Positions 1-8,792 of a stretch of 23,237 nt of DNA are shown piece after piece. The position numbers and the translations under genes are program-made. The notes beneath the pieces are model-generated. The model did no database searches, had not been told where the DNA came from, and worked only from the letters and a program-made list of their open reading frames with translations. The stretch is from Chara braunii (lineage: Eukaryota; Streptophyta; Charophyceae; Charales; Characeae), in NCBI GenBank assembly GCA_003427395.1, contig BFEA01000537.1, positions 295,170 through 318,406 on the forward strand, written 5' to 3'. The stretch's first letter is position 1; every line of letters starts with the position of its first letter.

Positions 1-16
1 CACGCACACACACACC

Positions 17-79
<63 letters not shown>
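1..79. repeat. (CA)n microsatellite
   Basis: Dinucleotide CA repeat with two early interruptions (cacg, ccacg). It begins at the window edge, so its true length is unknown. Confidence 0.97.
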
Positions 80-81
<2 letters not shown>

Positions 82-1316
82 AGATTCCAATCTTGCTAGC
101 TCTCTGTCCTGGAAAATTTGAGCTGTTAGGATCGGGCTCGTACTAGCGAGCTACTCTTTTTTTGTGGTTGGATTTGTTTTGCTGTTTGGTTTATTGTACA
201 TGGCCTAATTATTTGCCCTGCTTCAGATCATGGGCTGTTTTATAGATAAGGAATGTCTGTGGGTGGCCACAAGTTTTGTGGGGTGAGAATGTATGTTTGG
301 AGTTTTAGCCACAGTATCTTGGTGAGGAGGCTTAGATAGTGTTTCTGTGGGTGTCATTCCCACGGGCTGCCTTTTTGGAGCACATGGAAGAAATGGAGGT
401 TTCGAGGGTGTTTTAAGCAGCAGTGCCCCTAGTGTCGCGTGAGGATCTTGTGGAGTTTGGGATTACGGCACTCTATACACTCCAGGTCTAGACAGTGAAA
501 TGGAGGATGTCGAACCATAGAGTGATAGAGATGGTGGTCACGTGAGTGAGTTGTTTGGGATGAATGGCAGTGCCAGTGCTGTTGTGCTTGTGTAATTAAT
601 TTTGTGGTTTGTGGTCCGATTGGGATGGCTCGAGAAGCTTTGTTGGACCTTTGGGGGATTGGGTGTGCTTTCTTGCTGGTGGAGTCTTCTGTTTTGGGTG
701 AGTTGCGTTTTGCCCTCCATCTCTGTATAGACTATGACATATATGTGTATATATGTTTATGTGCAAGTGTGCTGCTTCGGCTGCAGACAGGTGTGTGGCC
801 ACTTGGCGCTGAACCACACTAACGTGGCCAACCTTGCAATTTTAATATCTTGCCTATCTATACTTTCTTGGTTTGATCAACTTTTATGGATGGTTTCTGA
901 TGACTCGCGAATGGAATGAGAGAGAATTTGTTTTTGTTTTTTTAAACACGCATACACACATACAAAGTTACAAACTTATCTTTTTTAAGACAAGTGGACC
1001 CGCTGCGGCTCCGCTTGTGGTCATGGGGTCGCCAATGTGGAAGCACACGAAGACACACCGAAGTAGTCTCCTCCTCATGCTTCCTCCCGCCCCATGGCTG
1101 CTCCTCATCCTGTTAACTGCCCGTGTCCTCTCACTTTTCATGCTGCCCCTCCTCCTCCCGTTCTTCTTCCCTCTAGTCCTTCTCCTCCTCCCCCTGATCC
1201 TGTTCTTGAACGGTTCTTCATCCCGCTCTTCCTCCTCCTCGCGTTGGTTGCCGTTCCCTCTCCTGCTTCCCCCCCTACTCCTTCCCCCGTTCACTGTCCT
1301 CGTCCACTAACGGGAC
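80..1316. other. Non-coding stretch, no gene recognised
   Basis: Only short frames without recognisable domains are present. The first part (80-900) is G/T-rich. From about 1070 to 1310 the plus strand is pyrimidine-rich (CTCCTCC runs), which produces spurious Arg/Glu-rich or Pro/Leu-rich frames. I see no RNA gene. A 33-bp segment at 488-520 recurs at 2125-2157. Confidence 0.5.
488..520 (+). repeat. 33-bp direct repeat, copy 1
   Basis: Begins CTAGACAGTGAAATGG and ends ACCATAG. The same segment occurs at 2125-2157 with two mismatches by eye. The flanks outside the match do not align obviously, so this may be a fragment of a dispersed repeat. Confidence 0.75.
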
Positions 1317-1746
1317 CAGTCCACTACTCTCCAAATTTGCAGACTGAATCCTTCGCTAGAACACGGAAAGATACATTGCTGTATTTTTTGTCTTTTGTGC
1401 ATGTGGAGAGTTGCAGAGCGAGGCCCCAAGGTTGATTCTCAGGAGTGTGGTCTCGCTGTGTATCTTCCCATCTTCCAGCGGAAGGTTCATTCTCAGGAGC
1501 ATGGCGCCCTCCTCTTCGTTCACCTCCTCCCGCTCGTCATCTTCCCCCACCTCCTAGCGCTCCTCCTCGTGTTTCGTTGTTAGTGGAGCGTGGCCCGTAG
1601 TTCTGTGCATGTAGAAAGTAGTGGCTTCATTGGGCCTCGCTGCACTGCTTTCCACATCCACAAAAGTCAAAGAATATGGCAGCGCATCTTTCCTTGTTCT
1701 AGCGGAGGATTCATTCTCATTTTGCATGTTTGGAGAGTAGTGCAGC
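1317..1746. repeat. Imperfect inverted repeat, ~115-bp arms
   Basis: Plus-strand 1317-1433 matches the reverse complement of about 1628-1746. Both arms contain CCACTACTCTCC- or GCACTACTCTCC-like starts, then CGCTAGAACA, GGAAAGAT, TTTGTG and ATGTGGA-type blocks, and end in a GAGGCCC-type block. About 195 bp separates the arms. Inside the spacer a further partial copy (CAGCGGAAGGTTCATTCTCA, 1477-1496) resembles the inner arm edge near 1699-1718. The arrangement could be a foldback element or two opposed copies of a dispersed repeat. No coding capacity is evident. Confidence 0.65.
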
Positions 1747-2037
1747 AAGGCCCATTTTCATTTCCCTCACAGGTACAGCCGGGCCCGTTTCTGCTATAAG
1801 CCACAAAACGACAAAAAAACAAAAACAAAACGAAAATGGACCTGCCGACGCCACATGTGGCAGTTGGACGGCGGGGGATCGTGAAGTGGAGCGATGCAGG
1901 GAATGCATCGTGTTGCATGGCCAGAGCTAGCCGTTGGAAGTAGCAGGATCTTCGCGGGGTGCATGGCGGTGCGAGGGTGCTGGGTGTGGGCGAGGGCCAT
2001 GGGACCTTGACCGGTCCCGGCTATGGACAACCCCGGC

Positions 2038-2115
2038 CGACTAGCGTGGGGGCGACTGGCAGGCGTGTCTGACAGCCTTTTACATCATATATGGGGCGAC
2101 TAGCATGGGGGCGAC
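2038..2115 (+). repeat. Pair of 19-bp direct repeats
   Basis: CGACTAGCGTGGGGGCGAC at 2038-2056 and CGACTAGCATGGGGGCGAC at 2097-2115, spaced 59 bp start to start. The single difference is CpG to CpA, the change expected from deamination of the methylated opposite strand. Confidence 0.8.
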
Positions 2116-2124
2116 GGGCCAGGG

Positions 2125-2157
2125 CTAGACAGGGAAATGGAGGATGTCTAACCATAG
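2125..2157 (+). repeat. 33-bp direct repeat, copy 2
   Basis: Second copy of the segment at 488-520 (CTAGACAGGGAAATGG to ACCATAG), two mismatches. It lies at the downstream edge of what may be the minus-strand internal region of the element whose LTR is at 2860-4148. Confidence 0.75.
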
Positions 2158-2159
2158 AA

Positions 2160-2847
2160 ATGGCAGGCTCTTTATTCAACATACTCCATCCATCCACTCA
2201 TCAGGTGAGAGCAATTCACACACTCACATGCACAATCAAGACCATAGATGAGTAGGAAAAGAAACCCAAAGCCAATCCCATCAGGACATCAATACCATGC
2301 ACACAAACTCATGGGCATCCCGTAGGTGCATGACACTTACCTGAGTGGCCTGAGCTTCGAGATGCAGTAGAACTCACCTCCCTCTCATATTGTCCTCCTG
2401 ACCCAATCAGCAACCTCTACACTAGTGTCCTATCACCTAGGAGGGTCTACCCTACCCCAAAGTACAACGCCGAATCCCCCGTTGATGTTGAAGACCAAAG
2501 TAGCAACTTGCAGTCCGTAGGTGCAGTAATGGCTGCCACCCTCAAGCTCGCCCAATTGAGGGGAGCCCTAAAGTCACCCATGTCTTCCTTGAAGGGTGCC
2601 TCTCACTGTCACCTCTCACAAATTGCGTCGCAAAGCTCCTTGTGTCTCGCCGCCCCAATCTTACACTCTTGCAACCTGGCGAGGTCAAGTGCCAACCTCG
2701 CACTACCCTACCAGGTTGGGGCAGCTTCACTAATCCACACTGCCCCACTTTCCTTCAATCGGACCAACCCTAACCCTAAGTGGCGCCGTCAACCACTTTG
2801 GTTAGGGTTAGGGTAGCAAGTCAACTCTTTCCAGCTAATAGAATTCT
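2160..2847 (-). other. Possible internal leader of a minus-strand LTR element, no ORF recognised
   Basis: Read on the minus strand this lies directly after the primer-binding-site-like sequence and so would be the 5' untranslated leader of that element. No gag or pol motif is visible in any frame. The longest minus frame (2542-2748) has no recognisable domain. A telomere-like hairpin sits at 2764-2813. Assignment to the element rests only on position. Confidence 0.3.
2764..2813. repeat. Inverted telomere-like repeats forming a hairpin
   Basis: CCAACCCTAACCCTAAGTGG (2764-2783) is followed after 9 bases by CCACTTTGGTTAGGGTTAGG (from 2793). The two sides can pair as a stem of about 17 bp with one mismatch and one bulge. 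There are only two hexamer units per side, so this is not a telomere array. Confidence 0.7.
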
Positions 2848-2859
2848 CTCCTATACCAA
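2848..2859 (-). promoter_or_regulatory. Candidate retrotransposon primer-binding site
   Basis: On the minus strand the sequence reads ..GTAACA, T, TTGGTATAGGAG-like. Plant LTR elements primed by initiator-Met tRNA typically carry TGGTATCAGAGC just after the LTR's terminal CA. Here TGGTAT is kept and the rest diverges. The position is right, but the match is partial. Confidence 0.4.
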
Positions 2860-4148
2860 TGTTACGATCCTGGCCAATTTCGAAGTACACATTCGTCAGA
2901 AAGTACAATGTCATCCAATTGCAAAAAGAAATGAATGAACTTGAGAGGAGAGAGAGGGAGAGAAGAAGAAGAAGAAGAAAGAAAGAAGAAGAAGATGATG
3001 AACACCAGCATAGACCAATGGTAATGCTCTTCTTCTTCGCCAACCACTGTCCTCCTCCGTATCTCTTCCCCTCTTATTCAAACAAGAAATAATAATAACA
3101 ATGTTGAATGGCTGAACCAGAATCAGTGTCCGAATCCCACTTCTACTGCAGGCACAACATGAGGTTCACCATAGCCATGACCACCCTTCCTCTTCCTCTT
3201 CATGTAGGCCAAGGCTATGGCGGACTACTAAGGGCTCTGCCCTCATGTCCAAAGGAGAACACAAAGCAGCTATGTCGCTGCTCATCAGGCCGGCATGCCT
3301 GACTCTGCCTCGAGCTTCCTTGGTGCGGCACTACCCCAACTGGGGCCTTCCAGATGCAGTGCCTATCAAGGTGATGAAGATGGTGTCCACCATAGCCAGG
3401 TATGTACCTCGCCACTCTCCTCCTCAGTCCTCTTCTCCCTCCTTCTCCTACCGGCAGAGCTCCACCATAGACGAGGTGGGAGCTCCCGGTCTCCCTCCTC
3501 CCAGCAGCGCTGAAGTGTCCAGCGCTCCTCCAGCCGACGCTCCAACCAGTCTGTCACCAAACTTGCACACCGAAGAATGAGGCTGAGCTCTTGGCTCAGT
3601 CCAAAGATATAGCGGCCTACTTGCCTCTTGGGCGGTGACTTCCAGGCCGCGTGACCTCCCAAGCAACTGGTACCTCGTCCCTTTTGAAGGGGAACATCAT
3701 TGCAGACTCTGATATTGCCCGTACAGGCCCTAGACTCAGACTGGTTGGACTGGTACCCGCCTAGACCTAGCCTACAACTACTGGGCCTCTAAAAATGCCA
3801 ACTTTGTCTTCTTCTGCTTGCCCTCGAGTATCCAGCACACCGACTTCTACTGGGTGTGGTACCGGCCTACCTGCTCCTTGAGTGTTTTCCCCCCCGCTGC
3901 AACCCTCAATGCCACGGCCACAGGTAAGTACCCGCCCTACGGGCCTTCAAACAAGCAAGTACCCCTGTGGGTCACACACACATTCAGGCCGACCAGCACT
4001 CAGACAGGCACGCAGACCATCAAGCATGCACACACACACAGACTTAGAAAACTCAGCAGAATGCAGGAATCTCAGCAAGGCATCCATTCCAGCGGCAGAA
4101 CTCAGAAATCAGCAGTGTTCTCAGTCTGTGTTTTGGTGGGTCATTACA
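2860..4148 (-). mobile_element. Candidate LTR (~1.29 kb) of a Ty3/gypsy-like element
   Basis: On the minus strand the segment starts TGTAATGACC (4148) and ends GGATCGTAACA (2860), giving the TG..CA ends of an LTR with short inverted termini (TGT.A.GA.CC against GG.TCGT.ACA). Its first ~280 bp (4148 down to about 3870) align with the plus-strand sequence starting at 13926 (TGTTAGGACCTGCC), which directly follows a purine-rich tract. Shared blocks include CTGATTTCTGAGTT, CTTGCTGAG, TGCCTGTCTGAGTG and ACCTGTGGCCGTGGCATTGA. A PBS-like sequence follows the 3' end. A TATA-like CTATATC lies on the minus strand near 3605-3611. No flanking target-site duplication was established. Small open frames inside are not supported as genes. 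Confidence 0.5.
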
Positions 4149-4805
4149 CCATTCGCGATTCATGACCTAACTGCCAATTCCAAAAAAGAAAATTCTTTTT
4201 TTTAAAATTCTTTCTTTGGTGCAGATTTTTTTTCTCGAAATTGTCGCAAATCCGAAATTGCGTAGTAGCTGACATTTGCGATTCTGTTTTCTTGAAATCC
4301 GAAAATTTGCTGCTTGACAAATCCGAAAATTTTTCTAGTTTCGGAGTCCTTTCCTTGCGTTAACTCGTTTTTTATTATTTCTAAATCATGCATTAAATAG
4401 TAGCTGAAAATTTTGATTTCTTGCATTCTTTTGGAATTCAAATTTTTCCGTTGCTATAATATTCCGAAACTTTCCTTTTTCTCGGAAAATCTCTCTTCGC
4501 AGTTGAGTTTCGGGATTCTATATCCTAAAATCGAAATTTGCTGCACATTCTCTCATCTTAATTATTCCGATTTTTTTTTTTTAATTCGGAATTATCTGAA
4601 CTTGCAATTTTTGTTTTGCAGTTCTATTATTATTTTTATTCGTTTCTCTGATTATTTGCAGTCTGAAATTCGAGATATTTTTAAATTATTTCAATTTCGG
4701 GATTTTGTGGATTGGGAGACCTACCGAACTTGCAATTTCGAATTTTTTTATTTTATTCGAAATTATTATTATTTAAGCAAAGTTAGAACTTTTCAAAATT
4801 GATTA
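4149..4805 (+). mobile_element. AT-rich leader or LTR part of element 1
   Basis: About 650 bp, much more AT-rich than its neighbours, with repeated CCGAAATT/AATTTCGG-type motifs on both strands and a T12 run at about 4571-4582. It runs straight into the gag leader of element 1, so it is probably its 5' LTR or untranslated region. No matching second LTR is visible downstream of the element's pol end at 9345. The 129-codon frame at 4413-4802 is F/Y/I-rich because of base composition and is not supported as a gene. A TGG at 4806-4808 (TGGCTCCTTATC) could be the start of a PBS, but it is not convincing. Confidence 0.4.
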
Positions 4806-4989
4806 GTGGCTCCTTATCTGGGCGATCAGTGTGACGCTGTGAACCCATGGGGGTGGGGAAATGCTAGTACATTACATCTCCTACTTTCCCCTCTCCCACC
4901 CACCCCATCTACAATGTTGCGTCTCTCTTATACTCTTCTCTCTCCTCCCACCTGTCTTCTGCTTCTCACTTCTGCGGCATTGGTGAGTT

Positions 4990-5056
4990 GCCATGTCAGC
5001 AGTGACACGTCAGCCAACGGCCGTGCCACGTCAGCAGCAGTCAGTGCCACGTCAGC
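4990..5056 (+). promoter_or_regulatory. Four-copy CACGTCAGC (ACGT-box) array
   Basis: GCCATGTCAGC (4990), GACACGTCAGC (5004), GCCACGTCAGC (5025) and GCCACGTCAGC (5046). The last three are spaced exactly 21 bp. Reverse-complemented, the core is TGACGTGGC, the hybrid C/G-box recognised by plant bZIP factors. It sits just upstream of the likely gag ATG (5070), where a leader enhancer could act. The first copy differs by CACGTC to CATGTC, a CpG deamination-type change. Because 21 bp is seven codons, the array would also encode an Ala/Ser-rich heptapeptide repeat if translated. Confidence 0.5.
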
Positions 5057-5069
5057 AGTCCCGCGGCAT

Positions 5070-6577
5070 ATGCCCATGCTCACCCGATCACAAATAGGCA
5101 ACATGGAGCAGAAGCAAGGGGAAACGACCGAGGAGTACGAGGCCCGGATGCTGACCTTGATGGCAGAAATCAAGCAGCGGGCAGACGCGGCGACAGCCGC
5201 ACGGAAGAAAGAGGAGGAAGAGGCAGAGAAACAACGTCGTCTTGCGGGCGAACAACGCCAGAAGCAGACGAAGCAGCAGTGAAGGCTGCTGATGAGGAAC
5301 GCATACAACAACACGACAAGGTATTTAAGGAGGAAAGCACACTAGCGCTGGCCGCGGAATGGCAGACGGAGGCAGAAAGCGGGGACAACAGCTACAGTGG
5401 GGTTAAGGTCTCACTTTTGCTTTCCCGCTTCACGGACCTCCTGGCTACCTGCATTGCACAGCAGGAGGACATCCACTGCCTCGACCACGTGGTCCATGAC
5501 CACAAGCAGACGATCGCACAGTTGACCAGCCGCATACAGCTGCTGGAGCAGCGACCCATTGCCGCTCCAGACACCGTCCCCTCCAACGCCGTCGATGGCA
5601 TCAACATTCTGGAGCATGACATAGGCACTTTAAAGGATGGCACTCAGCGGCAGAGGGCAACAAATCAGCAGCTTGAACAACAGATTTGTGCAGTAGCTGC
5701 CGGACCTACCTTGTCACCTCCCGAGCGCATACCAAAGTTCGATGGCCTTCCGATCTTCTGCAATGCAGCGACGACCGAGCCTATTCCTTGGTGGCAACAG
5801 TTTGAACTAATACTGGACATCAACAAGACCAGCGACCCCTGCCGACACGCGTATTTATATCACCTGTTGGGGGGCACGTGCCAAGCATGGGTGGACAATA
5901 TGCTGCCCACTCACAAGGTCACAGTCTCCGAGCTGCACACGAAGATCAGTTGGCAGGATCTCAAGGCAGCATGGCACAAGCGGTTCCAAGTGGAGCCGCC
6001 CGAGCTTCAGGCGATGGAGAAACTCCAAAAGTTCCATCAGAACACCTTGCCAAGTGCGGACTGGATCACCGAGTACCAATGCTTGGCATCCACACCCGAC
6101 TTGCCGCTCGTCTTTTCTGGCATCAGGCACTTCTTCATCATGAGGTCGTGCCTGACATTGCGGAACGCATTGACGCAAGTCGCAGAGACTCTCACCACAA
6201 GTGAGGAACTCTTCAACAAGGCCTCACAGATAATTGTGACAAACACGGAGGCCCGCAATGCTGGTTGTTTGTCTTTTGCAGGCCTGGGTAGAGACCAACA
6301 TCGGACGAAAGTGCCCATGGTCGCAGCGACAATGCCGACCAATTCTTCAAACGAGGCTGCTCCATCAGACGAGGGAGAAAGATTAGCAGCCGCCCGGGAT
6401 GGTGGCCACCCTGCCATAGGACGAGGATGTGGCAAATCGAGGACAAAAATCGCTTCATCCCCCGGGCCCAGACAAGCAGCTCAAGAATCTTGGTCACATT
6501 ACGGTCTCTCGGAGGGCGTCTACAAGATCCACACAAGATACCGGTATTATCTATGGTGTAACAACGACCTTCACTAA
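5070..6577 (+). pseudogene. gag: Ty3/gypsy Gag, frameshifted
   Basis: Gag forms the particle that packages element RNA in the cytoplasm. The likely start is the ATG at 5070 (peptide MPMLTRSQIGN), followed by a Lys/Glu-rich coiled coil (MAEIKQRADAATAARKKEEE) to a TGA at 5280-5282. The protein then resumes one frame over (from 5279 on), with a heptad-like region near 5430-5690 and the conserved gag core near 5740-6200 (motifs PKFDGLPIF, WWQQFELILDINKTSD, HAYLYHLLGG, AWVDNML, FHQNTLPSADWITEY). The second part ends at a TAA at 6575-6577. No clean CCHC zinc knuckle is found after the core. The upstream continuation of the first frame to 4806 lacks an ATG and is not trusted. This is a retrotransposon Gag relic and not a host gene. 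Confidence 0.85.
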
Positions 6578-6893
6578 ATGACCAGTTGTACCGCAAGAGC
6601 CAAGGGAAAGTCCCTTCCGGGAAAGTGAGCACTGCCGAGAGTAATACGTCTGCACTCTCGATGCCTTCGGAACCGGTTGCTTCGTGAGCGACCTCCCTTA
6701 GTTCTGAGGCACATGCGGAAGTCGTAAGTCCTCCCATTCTTCATTCTTTCGAGGACTTCGCTGCCCAGCTTGTTCCATAGCTGGGTTCTCTAGCTCAAGG
6801 ACAAGGTGTGTGTGCGGTTTCTTCTCCGTGAGGAAGCGGCGACAATTTATTGTCTTCAAGTAGTTCTTCAAGTGCTTTCTTAGGACCATCGTA
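6578..6893 (+). pseudogene. Gag-pol linker remnant, protease missing
   Basis: In shifting frames this stretch reads as a Ser-rich linker (for example ILHSFEDFAAQLVP near 6738-6780, then SSSSSSSAFLGP near 6850) broken by TGA and TAG codons. In intact relatives an aspartic protease with D-[ST]-G lies between gag and RT. No such motif is visible in any plus frame between 6300 and 6900, so the protease has been deleted or was lost in an ancestor. The linker character is inferred from composition and position. Confidence 0.55.
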
Positions 6894-7403
6894 GTGATTG
6901 ACTCTTCGCCTACGGACTTGTCTTCGGACACCCACGTGGTGCGGATGCTTGATGAGTTCGCCAACGTCTTCGATTCTCCTACCGGTGTGGTGCCGGATTG
7001 GCCGATCTCCCATGAGATCATTCTTGACGCCGGTGTCGTGCCGCCGAAAGGATGCATCTATCGCATGAGCGAGGAGGAACTTGCGGTTCTCGTCACACAA
7101 CTTGATGACTTGTTGGAAAACGATTGGATCCACCCTATTAGCTCACCATATGGTGCGATAGTTCTCTTCGTACAGAAGAAGAACAAGGATCTTCGCTTGT
7201 GCATCGACTATCGCAAGCTCAACGTGCAAACCGTCAAGAATGCGGAGCCTCTTCCTCGTATTGGCGATCTTCTTGAACGTTTGGGCAGCGCAAAGTATTT
7301 TTCGAAGTTGGACTTAAATTCGAGCTATCATCAGATTCGATTCGAAGATCACGACCCATTTGACCAAGCTTCAATGCGAGGATCGATCGTTCGACTTCGG
7401 TGA
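6894..7403 (+). pseudogene. pol: Reverse transcriptase, N-terminal part only
   Basis: RT copies element RNA into DNA. Visible motifs in order are the pre-RT segment LDEFANVFDSPTGVVPDWPI, the fingers region IYRMSEEELAVL, LLENDWIHPISSPYGAIVLF and LRLCIDYRKLN, then LPRIGDLLERLGSAKYFSKL and DLNSSYHQIRFEDHD. The next expected blocks (MPFGLTNAP and the catalytic Y-[LV]-D-D) are absent. After about 7352-7365 the sequence jumps to the region just before RNase H (CEDRSFDFGDDAQASFLALK in another frame at 7375-7434). The RT palm is therefore deleted and the copy is catalytically dead. The frame closes with TGA at 7401-7403. Confidence 0.9.
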
Positions 7404-7833
7404 CGATGCGCAGGCTTCCTTTTTGGCCCTCAAAGCCGCCCTGCTATCTGCGGAGGTTTTACGCATCAACACTTGTCACTACCGATGCGCCCGGCTGTGG
7501 CATTGGTGCCGTACTTGAGCAACACGATGGCATGAACTGGCACCCGGTCGAATACTTTAGTAAGGAAGTGCCCACCGTGCATTCGATTGACGACACACAA
7601 AAGAAGTTATTAACCTTCGTACACACGCTTAAGCGGTGGTGGCATTTTCTTCTCGGTCGAAGTTGATTCTGATGGGTAACGGATAACAACCTGTTGGTCT
7701 TCTACAAGACCCAAGACACGATCAATAGCACCATCGCCTGTTGGATGACTTTCATCGACCAGTTTGACTTCTTCCCCGATCACATTGCGGGAAAGTCAAA
7801 CCATCTCTTTCACGACGTCCGGACCATTGTACC
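7404..7833 (+). pseudogene. pol: RNase H domain, broken
   Basis: RNase H removes the RNA strand during reverse transcription. The frame from 7400 contains VTTDAPGCGIGAVLEQ (first catalytic Asp at 7484-7486), WHPVEYFSKEVP and FVHTLKRWWHFLLGR, then two TGA codons at 7664 and 7670, each where CGA (Arg) would fit. It continues as WVTDNNLLVFYKTQDT (TDN Asp at 7682-7684), WMTFIDQFDFFPDHIAGKSN. The Glu expected in the E-L-L-x-F-V helix is not seen (here KKLLTFV). A shift from the 7375 frame occurs near 7435-7475. Confidence 0.85.
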
Positions 7834-8223
7834 ATGGTCTACTTGACGTTCGAGATTGCCGACGACTTGCGGGACAACTTCATCTGCGACTACCAAGTCG
7901 ACCTAGAGTTTCGCGACAAGTATGCGAATTGCTCCTCTCCAAATCCGGCGCCATCGCACTCTCTGATCCAAAAGGGCTATTTGCTAGTCCACTCGCGGGG
8001 GAAGGATCTTCTTTGTGCACCAAGTGATCCACACTTGCATACGTGGCTTCTTGGCGAGTTCCACGATGCTCCCGCCACCGGACCCTTTGGAGTCAATCGT
8101 ACGATCGGTCGATTTTGCGAGCGCTTTTGGTGGCCCGGTCTTCTCGGTGACGTCTCACACTATTGTGAGTCATGCGAGGTTTGCCGATGCTGCAAATCCC
8201 GCAATCATCGTCCATTCGGCTAG
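7834..8223 (+). pseudogene. pol: Integrase zinc-binding (HHCC) domain
   Basis: This N-terminal integrase domain binds LTR ends. The frame reads LRDNFICDYQVDLEFRDKYA, then LLGEFHDAPATGPFG, RFWWPGLLGDVSHYCESC and EVCRCCKSRNHRPFG. The first His and the Cys pair are present, but the second His (normally GHFG or GHLG) is Pro at 8083-8085, so zinc binding should fail. The frame ends at TAG 8221-8223, with TGA at 8227-8229 in the same frame, and then continues into the integrase core. Confidence 0.88.
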
Positions 8224-8263
8224 TTGTGACCATTACCGGTCCCCTTAGGACGACGGGAATCGA

Positions 8264-8792
8264 TTGCCATGGACATCATCGGGCCGTTCCCCAAGCACAA
8301 GACCGGTGTGGATGGGATTCTCACGGTGGTCGATCGACTCACTAAGTTCGCCATGTTTTTGTCTTGCCGCTACCACGCCAAGGCACCGAAGTTGGCCGAG
8401 GTTCTTTACGCCGGTTGGACTCGTACCAAGGGTTACCCCAAGGAGATCGTTTGCGACCGCGCCACTTGGTTCATGTTCGACTTTTGGTGCTCATCAAACG
8501 ATGAGGCTCATCTCTCAAGCCAAGTTTGGATCGCCACCCACAAACCGATGGCCAAACGGAGAGGACGCATCAAACCTCACAGGTTCTTCTTCGCACTCTC
8601 ATCTGTCCCAACCAAAAGGATTGGGTTGAACGACTGCTGGACATCGAGTTGGCTTACAACTCTCCGTTGGACATGATCATCCCACGGGCAACCGAGAGCA
8701 ACGACCACCTTATCTTCATTCGATGGATGCAAGAGCTTCTTGTCAAGGCACGCGACCAGATGTCAAAGACGCAGCAACGCATGAGCCAATAG
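8264..8792 (+). pseudogene. pol: Integrase catalytic core (DDE), frameshifted
   Basis: The integrase core inserts the cDNA into the chromosome. From 8269: MDIIGPFPKHKTGVDGI (first Asp 8272-8274), VVDRLTKFAMFLSCRYHAKA, GYPKEIVCDRATWFMFDFW (second Asp 8455-8457). A frameshift near 8490-8525 moves the rest to another frame: HPQTDGQTERTHQ (Glu at 8559-8561), WVERLLDIELAYNS. A block of about 20 residues normally between AYNS and the next conserved segment appears deleted (AYNSPLDMIIP). All three DDE residues exist in the DNA but cannot be made in one protein. Confidence 0.88.

Larger units (their letters stand above)
1747..2159. other. Non-coding stretch with short direct repeats
   Basis: No convincing frame. 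It contains an A-rich tract (1810-1836) and two nearly identical 19-bp repeats, CGACTAGCGTGGGGGCGAC at 2038-2056 and the same with one G-to-A change at 2097-2115. Copy 2 of the 33-bp repeat follows at 2125-2157. Confidence 0.55.

Noticed and set aside
873-1310. Plus-strand frame of 145 codons and its antisense Arg/Glu-rich frame
   Set aside because: Composition follows a CTCC-rich tract; no domain, and both strands are open for the same reason.
2859-3092. Glu/Arg-rich small frame and Ser-rich antisense frames
   Set aside because: Produced by the AGAAGAAGA-type tract inside the candidate LTR.
3922-3935. CACAGGTAAGT splice donor on the plus strand
   Set aside because: The surrounding LTR is judged to be minus-oriented, where this site would be antisense; no acceptor was found.
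3818-4205. Two overlapping frames near 4 kb
   Set aside because: They lie in LTR sequence that is shared, non-coding, with 13926-14200, and the homologous copy does not keep the frame.
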